From the NCBI GenBank assembly GCA_900544825.1, contig UQWP01000001.1, positions 1 to 64,000 of the forward strand: a stretch of DNA of 64,000 nucleotides. The letters are read 5' to 3'. The notes below the pieces were generated by a model, which was not told the DNA's origin, searched no databases, and saw nothing but the letters and a program-made list of their open reading frames with translations. The translations under genes and the position numbers were made by a program. Shown one piece after another: positions 1 to 7,236 of this stretch; the first letter of the stretch is position 1; each line of letters begins with the position of its first letter. This DNA comes from an uncultured Prevotella sp. (GTDB lineage Bacteria; Bacteroidota; Bacteroidia; Bacteroidales; Bacteroidaceae).

Positions 1-1
1 C

Positions 2-640
2 TCTACAGCGATGTGTTCAATCCATTATGAACCAAATGCTTATTATATATTCGACAGGGCTTATGACTCTTTTAAGGAACTATATAGGATACACCTGACA
101 GGTTCCTTTTTCGTTGTCAGAGCTAAGACGAACTTGAAATACACAATGGTTAAATGGAAGCGTAGGATGCCTAAGTATGTACTTACAGATGCTGAAGTGA
201 AACTGACCGGATACCTCTCAGAGAAGAAATATCCCGAGTCATTCCGACTCATTCGTTACTATGATGAAGAGGGTGACCGTGAGTTCACTTTCCTGACAAA
301 CGCAACACATATTTCTGCATTGGACGTTGCTAATCTCTACAAGAAAAGATGGTTGGTCGAGCTATTCTTCAAATGGCTCAAGCAGCACCTTAAAATAAAA
401 AGATTCTGGGGCACAACGGAAAATGCTGTCCGCATTCAAATCAGTGTAGCAATCATCACTTACTGTCTAGTGGCTATTGTCCAACACGATATGCAATTGA
501 AGCGCTCAACTTATGAAGTTTTGCAGATTCTAAGCATCTCTCTAACGGACAAAACTAACTTGCGTGAACTGTTCGATAAGACTGATTTCAACGATGTCAA
601 AGAACTCGATTATCCCCTTTTTGAAGGACTATTTGATTAA
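2..640 (+). CDS. IS4-family transposase, C-terminal part (cut by left edge)
   Basis: C-terminal 213 codons of a DDE transposase. The frame is open to the window edge, so the N-terminus and first catalytic Asp lie outside. Visible are a likely second catalytic Asp (YIFDRAYDSF) and the YREK signature of the IS4 group, Y-x2-R-x3-E-x6-K, in YKKRWLVELFFKWLK, which supplies the catalytic Glu. The stop TAA is followed by AT-rich DNA with two related copies of a TATTGGACA-containing sequence that may be the element's right end. Family assignment rests on the YREK motif; the exact IS name cannot be given from a partial sequence. Confidence 0.85.
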   Translation, partial: STAMCSIHYEPNAYYIFDRAYDSFKELYRIHLTGSFFVVRAKTNLKYTMVKWKRRMPKYVLTDAEVKLTGYLSEKKYPESFRLIRYYDEEGDREFTFLTNATHISALDVANLYKKRWLVELFFKWLKQHLKIKRFWGTTENAVRIQISVAIITYCLVAIVQHDMQLKRSTYEVLQILSISLTDKTNLRELFDKTDFNDVKELDYPLFEGLFD

Positions 641-655
641 TTTTTTAACTAGTCC

Positions 656-780
656 ATTTTTATTGGACACTAATGATGCAAAGTTATAAAATCAAGTCCG
701 TTTCATTGCAAAATGCTGCATAAAAGACTATAATTCAACTATTTCAAAGATCGAATTGCCTTATTTTATTGGACAGTAGT
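656..780. repeat. Candidate right terminal region of the IS (two related 18-mers)
   Basis: Positions 656-673 and 763-780 both carry TTATTGGACA followed by a similar tail, and match at about 14 of 18 positions. One is probably the right inverted repeat and the other a subterminal transposase site, or a remnant of an earlier insertion. The left end is outside the window, so neither the inverted repeat nor a target duplication can be confirmed. Confidence 0.4.
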
Positions 781-853
781 GAATTTATTATATAAATAAT
801 CCTAAAAAACAGAATGTTTTGGGTAAAATCTATTGTATTTCAAGATTTTTGTA

Positions 854-862
854 TATCTTTGC
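854..862 (+). promoter_or_regulatory. -7 promoter box of higBA
   Basis: TATCTTTGC matches the Bacteroidota -7 consensus TAnnTTTG and lies 25 bp before the higB start. The -33 element is weak (a TTG at 833-835). Confidence 0.65.
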
Positions 863-887
863 CATAAAATTTTAAAAACATAAAATT

Positions 888-1190
888 ATGAGAATTATTT
901 CGCATAGGAAACTAAAAGAGTTTTACGAGCCCCCTGGGCGAGAAGACTCAAAAATTGCTCTGGAAAGATGGTATCAGATTGCAGAAGAAGCAGAATGGCG
1001 CAATTTTTCTGATATAAGAACTGACTTTCCTGATGCTGACTACGTAGGTAATCAACATTACGTATTCAACATTCGTGGAAATAAATATAGGTTGGTTATA
1101 GTCATTAAATTTACAATAGGCCGACTCTTCATAAGATTTGTCGGAACATATAGTGAATATGATAAAATTGATTGTTCCACCATTTTATAA
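888..1190 (+). CDS. higB: HigB-family mRNA interferase toxin
   Basis: 100-aa toxin of a type II toxin-antitoxin system. HigB toxins are RelE-like endoribonucleases that cut mRNA during translation. The family signature is clear: an N-terminal helix with ALERWYQ, the central VFNIRGNKYRLVIVIKF strand pair, and the C-terminal RFVGTYSEYDKID hallmark. The length is typical of the HigB_toxin family. It stops 8 bp before the antitoxin, giving the toxin-first order usual for higBA. A promoter box lies just upstream, and the pair sits between an IS end and vsr, a typical accessory location. Confidence 0.93.
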   Translation: MRIISHRKLKEFYEPPGREDSKIALERWYQIAEEAEWRNFSDIRTDFPDADYVGNQHYVFNIRGNKYRLVIVIKFTIGRLFIRFVGTYSEYDKIDCSTIL

Positions 1191-1198
1191 AAGCTATT

Positions 1199-1561
1199 AT
1201 GGAAAGAATTACTAAAGAACAATATGGGTTTGCTCTCAACAGAATAGAAGAACTCCTGCCATTGGTAACGGATGAAACTCCAGCCAATGATAAGAATGCC
1301 ATAGAACTGACTTTAATGTCGGACATTGTTGAGTCATACGAAAAGAAACATTTTCCTATTGGAAAACCTTCTGTTTCTGAACTTATAGAACTCTCATTAA
1401 ATGAAAAGGAAATGACTCAAAAGCAATTGGCTTCAGAAATCGGAGTAAGTCCTTCACGTATTAACGACTATGTGACAGGCCGTTCGGAACCTACTTTAAA
1501 AATAGCAAGATTGCTATGCAAGGTTCTGAACATAACTCCTGCTGCTATGTTGCAATGTTAA
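1199..1561 (+). CDS. higA: HigA-family antitoxin (XRE HTH)
   Basis: 120-aa antitoxin expected to bind HigB and repress the higBA promoter. The C-terminal half is a lambda-repressor-like HTH (EMTQKQLASEIGVSPSRIND to EPTLKIARLLCKVLNI). The N-terminal half is acidic and helical, as in long HigA proteins. An upstream in-frame ATG at 1172 lies inside higB; the ATG at 1199, eight bases after the higB stop, gives a product starting MERITKEQ and is preferred. It ends 73 bp before vsr on the same strand. Confidence 0.92.
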   Translation: MERITKEQYGFALNRIEELLPLVTDETPANDKNAIELTLMSDIVESYEKKHFPIGKPSVSELIELSLNEKEMTQKQLASEIGVSPSRINDYVTGRSEPTLKIARLLCKVLNITPAAMLQC

Positions 1562-1634
1562 GTAGCTATCGATGATACGGTGATAATGATTTCAAGGAAT
1601 GAGAAAAAGCACCTTGACTTTGTAAATAAAGCGT

Positions 1635-2141
1635 ATGCCAGATAGAATGACCATAGAGCAGCGCCACAATAACATGGCGGCAATCAAGGGCAAGAATACC
1701 AAACCGGAGATTCTTGTCAGGAAGTTCCTGTGGGCTAGGGGATTCAGGTATCGACTCAATCATCCACGGTTGCCGGGGAAACCGGATATTGTACTGAGGA
1801 AGTATCGCACCTGCATTCTGGTGAATGGATGCTTCTGGCATGGACATGAAGGTTGCAAGTATTACGTGGTTCCGAAATCGAATACCGGGTTCTGGATGGA
1901 GAAAATCAGGAGAAACCGGGAACGGGACCATGAGGTGCTGCATCGGTTGGCAGAAATGGGATGGCATACCATCGTCATCTGGGAATGTGAACTGAAACCG
2001 GCAGTCAGGGAGAAAACCCTGGAATCCCTAGCCTTTACCCTCAACCATATCTTCCTGGAAGATCATCATATCAGGAGGTATGAATTGCCGGAAGAAAAAC
2101 CGGCAATGGTGGCGGAGCCGGATCCAAGGCATCGTGATTAG
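1635..2141 (+). CDS. vsr: Very short patch repair (Vsr) mismatch endonuclease
   Basis: 168-aa endonuclease of the Vsr family, which nicks 5' of the T in T:G mismatches arising from deamination of 5-methylcytosine. The N-terminal MTIEQRHNNMAAIKGKNTKPE is the conserved family start. KPDIVL carries a catalytic Asp, and NGCFWHGHEGC carries the zinc-binding Cys/His and metal-site His. FWMEKIRRNRERD and GWHTIVIWECEL are also typical. Length is in the family range. The coding sequence looks richer in GC than the TA genes beside it. Vsr genes usually flank a cytosine-5 methyltransferase, but none is visible within 60 kb downstream, so it is an orphan here unless the partner was left of the IS. Confidence 0.93.
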   Translation: MPDRMTIEQRHNNMAAIKGKNTKPEILVRKFLWARGFRYRLNHPRLPGKPDIVLRKYRTCILVNGCFWHGHEGCKYYVVPKSNTGFWMEKIRRNRERDHEVLHRLAEMGWHTIVIWECELKPAVREKTLESLAFTLNHIFLEDHHIRRYELPEEKPAMVAEPDPRHRD

Positions 2142-2170
2142 AACCCTCTCTGCTTTTGCTTCGATAGTAT

Positions 2171-2213
2171 AAAAAATCCCCTGATGGATTCTCTGAAGAG
2201 AAGCATCAGGGGA
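2171..2213 (-). terminator. Intrinsic terminator of the NigD-like gene
   Basis: A 10-bp perfect stem, TCCCCTGATG (2177-2186) with CATCAGGGGA (2204-2213). Read on the minus strand it is followed by a run of six T (2176-2171). It lies just beyond the lipoprotein stop at 2238. Confidence 0.85.
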
Positions 2214-2237
2214 AAGGCGTTTTACTTTATCAATCTT

Positions 2238-2990
2238 TTACTTTACAGCCTTACTTGTCTGGCTGTAACCGTCCAGCTGCTTGGCATTGGTGATAGCCTT
2301 GCGCGAACAGTAGTTGAAATCTACCTTCTTGTCACCATTGCTCGACTTCCAGCGGATGGTGAGCTTCACAGTCTTGCCGTTGGTGTCTGGCAGGGCATCG
2401 TTGAGGTTGAAGGCTACCAGGGCATCGCCAACACGATACTTGGCATCACCATTCTGATTGTGACGAAGCTCTACCTCGTATGGATTCTCTGGGTTCACAC
2501 CGGTAAGAAGATTGATGATGTGTGGCTTCTGACCGCCCCAGAGAGCACGGAAGCGGAGAGTGAGATAACCATCCTCGGCTACTGTTACCCAATCGCGAAC
2601 GATATCTACCTCATCATTGCCATACTTCGCATCGTTCTCTGCCGGAGTAGAGAGATAAGGTGCTGGCTTCTTGGTAAGAATGCTGTCAATCCAGTTGACA
2701 TGCACTACCTGAGAATACTTGTCGCTCTTCTCATCGGTAGCTGTATAGTTGACGAGTGCTCTAACCTCCTTGCCATCAAAGACTGGAGTCTTGAGGTTCT
2801 TGGCGAGCAATGTAGTGTTGTCATCCAACTGAAGATAGCAGGCATCTGCATTCTGCTTGACTGTTACTAGGGCATTAGGCAAAACCTGATCCCAGTTAGT
2901 ATCATCATCAGAGTCACACGACTGGAAGGTGAATGCTGACATCAGCAGGGCTACTGCGAGCCCGATTTTCTTGAAATTGATCTTTCTCAT
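2238..2990 (-). CDS. NigD-like lipoprotein
   Basis: 250-aa predicted lipoprotein. The signal sequence MRKINFKKIGLAVALLMSAFTFQSC ends in a lipobox with the lipidated Cys at residue 25, followed by an acidic run (DSDDDTNWD). After export it should be anchored by lipid, possibly on the outer membrane. The rest fits the NigD family: an N-terminal OB-like part (residues about 35-110) and a C-terminal beta-rich domain (120-240; FRALWGGQKPHIINLL, VAFNLND, VKLTIRW). Function of the family is unknown. It is monocistronic with a strong terminator. No consensus -7 box was found; a near match lies around 3058-3068. Confidence 0.85.
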   Translation of the reverse strand: MRKINFKKIGLAVALLMSAFTFQSCDSDDDTNWDQVLPNALVTVKQNADACYLQLDDNTTLLAKNLKTPVFDGKEVRALVNYTATDEKSDKYSQVVHVNWIDSILTKKPAPYLSTPAENDAKYGNDEVDIVRDWVTVAEDGYLTLRFRALWGGQKPHIINLLTGVNPENPYEVELRHNQNGDAKYRVGDALVAFNLNDALPDTNGKTVKLTIRWKSSNGDKKVDFNYCSRKAITNAKQLDGYSQTSKAVK

Positions 2991-3097
2991 AACTTTTCCT
3001 TTTTAATTCTTTCTGTCTATAAAATGCCCGAAGATGCGAAATCTTGCTTCTGATTTGGCAAAAGAAAGTTAAATGTATTTTTGAGATTCCTATTTAT

Positions 3098-3129
3098 TTT
3101 GTAGTGTCTTCAATTTACACTACCTTTGC
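3098..3129 (+). promoter_or_regulatory. Promoter of the metallophosphoesterase gene
   Basis: -33 TTTG (3098-3101), 19-bp spacer and -7 TACCTTTGC (3121-3129): a full Bacteroidota promoter 57 bp before the start codon. Confidence 0.75.
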
Positions 3130-3185
3130 AGAAAGTTGTTGCGCCCGGATAGGGAATGCAGCAAATTGCTAAATAAAATAGGTAG

Positions 3186-4322
3186 ATGAATAAGGTTATC
3201 AAGAAGATTTTCAGATCACTTATGTATATTGTTGGCATCGGAGCTATGGCACTGGTGCCCGATGCCTGGCTGTGGCATGTCGGAGTGGGGGATTGGCCTC
3301 TGCCGTTAGCCATCGTCTGGTGGATTCCCTCTCTGCTCATCATCCTGGCTGAGGTGGGACTGCAGTTGGGCAAGTTTCATCGCACATCGGTGAGAGTGCT
3401 TTTCACTCTCATCCTTTTCTCGGTGATGCCGAAGGTGGTATTCATCCTCTTCGATTTCTTCATGCCTTGGTTCTTCGCCATCCTGCCTGCCCTGGCGGTG
3501 ATGGGGTGGTTCCTCTATGGATTCGTGGAGGGATGGAAGCGACTGGAGGTGAAATATGTGACTTATTCCTCTGCCGATTTGCCTCCTTACTTCGATGGCT
3601 ATAAGATTCTGCATTTTACGGATCTCCATCTCGGTACCTTTCCGAAGGGTGCCGACTTTGTGAAAAAGGTGGTAGAAAGAGCCAATGCCGAGGGGGTGGA
3701 GATGATGCTCTTTACCGGCGACCTGGTGAACAATGCTGCCGATGAGGTGGAGCCATACGTGGAGGACCTGAAGAAGCTGCATGCTCCCGATGGTATCTTC
3801 TCGGTTTGGGGCAACCACGATTACTGTGAATACAATACCAACCACAGTCTGAGTGCCTTGAGAAAGAACCGCCGACTTCTCTTCCAGTTGCAGGATGAGA
3901 TGGGATGGCATCAGCTGATGAACGAGCATTTTACGGTATCTCACGGTATGGCTTCGATAGAAATCATCGGTGTGGAGAATGCCGGACAGCCTCCGTTTAC
4001 CAACCGCAGTAACCTGAAGAAGGCGATGAAGGGAGTGGCGAAAGATGCTTTCAAGATTGTGCTTACCCACGATCCGCATCATTGGAGAAGGGAAGTACAG
4101 AAGACCGGAGCCCATCTGACCCTGGCTGGACATACCCATGCCGGACAGTTGAAGATAGGTAACTTCACTCCTGCCCACATGGCTTTCAAGGAGTGGGGTG
4201 GAGAATACTGGCTGGGTAAGCAGCTGCTCTATGTTTCTGCCGGATTGGGCGGATCATTCCCTTTCCGACTGGGTGCCTGGCCGGAGATGACGGTCATCAC
4301 CCTGAAGCGTGATTTGGGTTAG
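3186..4322 (+). CDS. Membrane-anchored metallophosphoesterase (YkuE/YaeI-like)
   Basis: 378-aa enzyme with an N-terminal membrane region (hydrophobic segments about 10-30, 40-60, 70-92 and 94-113) and a calcineurin-like phosphoesterase domain. All metal-binding motifs are present: FTDLHLG (Asp146, His148), GDLVN (about 178), GNHDY (about 209), THDPHH (about 294) and GHTHAGQ (about 315). Related proteins are phosphodiesterases acting on envelope or lipid-linked substrates; the substrate here is unknown. The gene stands alone with its own promoter. Confidence 0.88.
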   Translation: MNKVIKKIFRSLMYIVGIGAMALVPDAWLWHVGVGDWPLPLAIVWWIPSLLIILAEVGLQLGKFHRTSVRVLFTLILFSVMPKVVFILFDFFMPWFFAILPALAVMGWFLYGFVEGWKRLEVKYVTYSSADLPPYFDGYKILHFTDLHLGTFPKGADFVKKVVERANAEGVEMMLFTGDLVNNAADEVEPYVEDLKKLHAPDGIFSVWGNHDYCEYNTNHSLSALRKNRRLLFQLQDEMGWHQLMNEHFTVSHGMASIEIIGVENAGQPPFTNRSNLKKAMKGVAKDAFKIVLTHDPHHWRREVQKTGAHLTLAGHTHAGQLKIGNFTPAHMAFKEWGGEYWLGKQLLYVSAGLGGSFPFRLGAWPEMTVITLKRDLG

Positions 4323-4457
4323 AAAATAGGCTGGTAGTCAGGCATCTCACAGTTCCCAAAGAATTGGATAAAAACGTTAATTTACTGGTGCAAACTGTTA
4401 AGTTTTGGTTAAAAAATCGATATTTATTCATTTTGATGAAAAATTATCGCTTAAAAA

Positions 4458-4489
4458 TTTGGTAACTCAAAAATTTATCGTATCTTTGC
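4458..4489 (+). promoter_or_regulatory. Promoter of the queH leader
   Basis: -33 TTTG (4458-4461), 19-bp spacer, -7 TATCTTTGC (4481-4489). The start site should be near 4495, giving a leader of about 170 nt before queH. It is the only promoter seen in the 342-bp gap 4323-4664. Confidence 0.75.
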
Positions 4490-4512
4490 ATCAGTTTTCG
4501 CATATATTTGGG

Positions 4513-4555
4513 CAAATGGGGGTGTCGAGAGACTGTACTCCATTTGTTTTTTTTT
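4513..4555 (+). terminator. Hairpin plus T9 in the queH leader (attenuator or small-RNA terminator)
   Basis: CAAATGG (4513-4519) pairs with CCATTTG (4540-4546). An inner GTC/GAC stem closed by GAGA lies at 4524-4533, and nine T follow (4547-4555). GGGC at 4510-4513 could alternatively pair with GCCC at 4556-4559, which would sequester the T run. It lies about 20 nt after the predicted start site and 110 bp before queH, so it either ends a roughly 60-nt RNA or attenuates queH. Confidence 0.6.
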
Positions 4556-4631
4556 GCCCAAAAGTGAAATCCCGCTTTTTCCGCTCACTTTATCATAAGA
4601 AATAAGCAAGGTATTCGCCAAGAATACTCAT

Positions 4632-4659
4632 CATAAAGTTCAAAGTTCAAAATTCAAAG
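4632..4659 (+). repeat. Heptad array upstream of queH (AGTTCAA type)
   Basis: Four contiguous 7-bp units: CATAAAG, TTCAAAG, TTCAAAA and TTCAAAG. They end 5 bp before the queH start codon. The same opening TCATAAAGTTCAAAG occurs, in sense orientation, before the ftsX-like gene and before uvrA at 43255. Confidence 0.8.
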
Positions 4660-4664
4660 TAAAA

Positions 4665-5270
4665 ATGAAGATTCCCGTAGAAGAACAATATAAATTCGTG
4701 AAACTTACTCTTCCGGATGGAAGCAAGGCTGATGGTCAGGAGGTGTTGCTGCATGCCTGTTGTGCACCTTGTTCGTCGGCTATCGTAGAGTGTATGCTTC
4801 GCAATGGTATGAAACCAACCGTTTATTTCAGCAACAGCAATATCTATCCGCAGCAGGAGTTCGATATCCGCAAGCACGAGCTGATGAGATTCCTGGAGGC
4901 GCAGCAGGTGCCTTATGTAGAGGATGAGTACGACCATGAGGAGTGGCTGGCTACCATCAGGGGATTGGAGAAGGAACCGGAGCGGGGAAGCCGCTGTTCG
5001 ATGTGTTTCCAATACCGACTGACTCATGCAGCCCAATATGCCCAGGAGCATGGATTTCATCTGCTGACCACCACGCTGGCTTCTTCGAGATGGAAGAACA
5101 TCAAGCAGATAGATGCCGCCGGACATATTGCGGTAGAAGGATGCCCGGATGTAGAATGGTGGGATATGAACTGGAGAAAGGGCGGTTTGCAGAACCGCCG
5201 AGGAGAACTGTTGAAACAGAATGAATTCTACAACCAGCTATATTGCGGTTGTGAATTCAGTATGAGATAG
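4665..5270 (+). CDS. queH: Epoxyqueuosine reductase QueH
   Basis: 201-aa enzyme for the last step of queuosine tRNA modification, reducing epoxyqueuosine to queuosine; it is an iron-sulfur alternative to cobalamin-dependent QueG. Family features: LLHACCAPCSS (Cys32, Cys33, Cys36), YFSNSNIYP, the EYDHEEWLA segment, GSRCSMCFQYRL, the TTTLASSRWKN loop, and the C-terminal NEFYNQLYCGC (Cys194, Cys196). Length is typical. The start at 4665 follows the heptad array. It is converged upon by fhs, with a shared bidirectional terminator between them. Confidence 0.93.
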   Translation: MKIPVEEQYKFVKLTLPDGSKADGQEVLLHACCAPCSSAIVECMLRNGMKPTVYFSNSNIYPQQEFDIRKHELMRFLEAQQVPYVEDEYDHEEWLATIRGLEKEPERGSRCSMCFQYRLTHAAQYAQEHGFHLLTTTLASSRWKNIKQIDAAGHIAVEGCPDVEWWDMNWRKGGLQNRRGELLKQNEFYNQLYCGCEFSMR

Positions 5271-5273
5271 ATT

Positions 5274-5312
5274 AAAAAAGGCTGCTTCCCGCTTCGGGAA
5301 GCAGCCTTTTTT
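5274..5312. terminator. Bidirectional terminator between queH and fhs
   Basis: A 12-bp perfect stem (5280-5291 with 5295-5306) and 3-nt loop, flanked by six A on one side and six T on the other, so it works for both converging genes. Confidence 0.93.
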
Positions 5313-5320
5313 AATCGTAT

Positions 5321-6985
5321 TTATGAAAGACCTGTAATCTCACCATTAACCACATCGATGCGCTCTGCCTGTGGGCTCTTTGGCAAACCTGGCATACGCA
5401 TGATAGGACCAGCAATGACTACGATCATCTCAGCACCCATATTCACGGTGATGTCGCGAACGTGAAGCTCGAAGCCCTCTGTAGGACCGTATGCCTTGGC
5501 ATCGGTAGAGAAGCTATACTGAGTCTTGGCGATACAGATAGGGAACTTCTCGGCACCCAACTTCTTGATTTCCTCGATCATAGACTTGGCTGAATCGCTC
5601 AAGGTTACGCTGCCGGCACCATAGAGGTTGAAGGCAACATCCTCAATCTTCTTCTCTACTGGCTCATCGTCATCGTAAGTGAAGTAGAGAGGAGCAGATG
5701 GATGCTCATCGATAGTCTTCACTACAAGCTCTGCCAACTCCATCGCCCCCTTGCCACCTTCGGCGAAGGCACTGTTGACAGCGAATCCGCAGCCCATCTC
5801 CTCACAGTGCTTGCGCAGTACCTCGATTTCCTCATCGGTATCAGTAGCAAACTTATTGAAGGCGATGACTACAGTCTGACCGAAGCTCTGGAGATTCTTC
5901 ACGTGCTTGTCGAGGTTCCAGTAACCAGCCTCCATACCAGCTACGTTTGGCTTCTTGATATCTTCCTGAGCTACGCCACCATGCATCTTCAAAGCCTGGA
6001 GAGTAACGACGAGAACGGTAAGGTCTGGCTGCAAACCAGTCTTGCGGCACTTGATGTTGTAGAACTTCTCTGCACCGAGATCAGCACCGAATCCAGCCTC
6101 TGTGATGGCATAGTCGCCATACTCGAGAGCAGCTGCTGTAGCCATCACAGAGTTACAGCCATGAGCGATGTTGGCGAAAGGACCGCAGTGAACGAAAGCA
6201 GGAGTTCCCTCTGTGGTCTGAACCAGGTTTGGCTTCAGGGCATCGAGGAGAAGGGCAACGATACTGCCACCTACACCCATATCCTTGACGGTGAATGGCT
6301 TGTCATCCTCGGTGATACCCAGGAGAATATTGTCGATGCGACGACGGAGGTCGTCAACACTTGTTGCGAAACACATAATAGCCATGATCTCTGAAGCTGG
6401 AGTGATGTCGAATCCAGCCTCTGTCTCGATACCATTCTTATCGCCGATACCGGTAATGATGCGGCGAAGACCACGATCGTTCACATCCATCACGCGGCGC
6501 CAGAGAATCTTCTTGAGCTTGAAGCCCTCAGCTTCGTGCTGGAAACGGTAGTTATCGAGCAGGGCTGCAATCATGTTGTTAGCCTCTGTGATAGCGTGGA
6601 AGTCACCAGTGAAGTGAAGATTGATCTTATCCATAGGCAATACCTGGGCATAACCACCGCCGGCAGCACCACCCTTCATACCGAAGCAAGGTCCGAGAGA
6701 TGGTTCACGCAAGGCAACGACAGCCTTCTTGCCAATCTTCTGCATACCGAGGGCGAGACCTACAGATACGGTGGTCTTGCCATTGCCTGCCTTGGTAGGG
6801 CTGATAGCAGTGACGAGGATGAGATGATGGTTCTTAAACTTGTTGGTGTCGATCTTGTCCGTAGTAATCTTAGCGATGTAACGGCCGTAGTTCTCTACTT
6901 GGTCTTCATGGATTCCAAGTTCAGCTGCAACCTCATTGATAGGGCGCAATTTTACTGATTTAGCTATTTCAATATCTGTCAACAT
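5321..6985 (-). CDS. fhs: Formate-tetrahydrofolate ligase
   Basis: 554-aa cytosolic enzyme making 10-formyl-THF from formate, THF and ATP. The P-loop region [20 protein letters not shown], the [20 protein letters not shown] segment, HFTGDFHAI and the C-terminal [20 protein letters not shown] are all intact. A longer frame begins at 7063, but the ATG at 6985 ([16 protein letters not shown]) aligns with the family N-terminus and sits just after a -7 box. With PflB nearby producing formate, it probably salvages formate for purine and one-carbon metabolism. Confidence 0.96.
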   Translation of the reverse strand: MLTDIEIAKSVKLRPINEVAAELGIHEDQVENYGRYIAKITTDKIDTNKFKNHHLILVTAISPTKAGNGKTTVSVGLALGMQKIGKKAVVALREPSLGPCFGMKGGAAGGGYAQVLPMDKINLHFTGDFHAITEANNMIAALLDNYRFQHEAEGFKLKKILWRRVMDVNDRGLRRIITGIGDKNGIETEAGFDITPASEIMAIMCFATSVDDLRRRIDNILLGITEDDKPFTVKDMGVGGSIVALLLDALKPNLVQTTEGTPAFVHCGPFANIAHGCNSVMATAAALEYGDYAITEAGFGADLGAEKFYNIKCRKTGLQPDLTVLVVTLQALKMHGGVAQEDIKKPNVAGMEAGYWNLDKHVKNLQSFGQTVVIAFNKFATDTDEEIEVLRKHCEEMGCGFAVNSAFAEGGKGAMELAELVVKTIDEHPSAPLYFTYDDDEPVEKKIEDVAFNLYGAGSVTLSDSAKSMIEEIKKLGAEKFPICIAKTQYSFSTDAKAYGPTEGFELHVRDITVNMGAEMIVVIAGPIMRMPGLPKSPQAERIDVVNGEITGLS

Positions 6986-7009
6986 AAAAGAATGTATTTG
7001 TATTTTGCT

Positions 7010-7018
7010 GCAAAGGTA
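7010..7018 (-). promoter_or_regulatory. -7 promoter box of fhs
   Basis: TACCTTTGC on the minus strand, 25 bp before the chosen start at 6985. No clear -33 TTTG at the right distance. Confidence 0.65.
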
Positions 7019-7093
7019 CGCAAAAGTATTCACATAATTGCATATCAATGTATAAAAAAACAAAAAGAGGGGAGAAGGAGTCTAATATATACG

Positions 7094-7127
7094 AAAAAAG
7101 AGGCAGATTCACATCTACCTCTTTTTT
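7094..7127. terminator. Terminator downstream of the GH35 gene
   Basis: AGAGGcAGAT pairs with ATCTaCCTCT, with one internal mismatch, flanked by six A and six T. It lies 110 bp beyond the beta-galactosidase stop. A further small palindrome (GTCAGCC/GGCTGAC, 7200-7215) is closer to the stop. Confidence 0.75.
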
Positions 7128-7236
7128 GCAATCTAACTAACTTTCTATTCTCCAATAGAAAAATACTACATTTTAAACTATATGTGTTAATTATCCACAG
7201 TCAGCCTATGGCTGACCAAACCTATGAACTGTCTTT

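Noticed and set aside
4496..4560. preQ1 riboswitch upstream of queH
   Set aside because: The sequence lacks the preQ1-I loop and A-rich tail pattern I know; only a generic hairpin with a T run is supported.
4405..4605. 66-codon plus-strand ORF between the metallophosphoesterase and queH
   Set aside because: It starts before the promoter box at 4458-4489 and runs through it and the T9 hairpin; composition is low-complexity and no protein features are seen.
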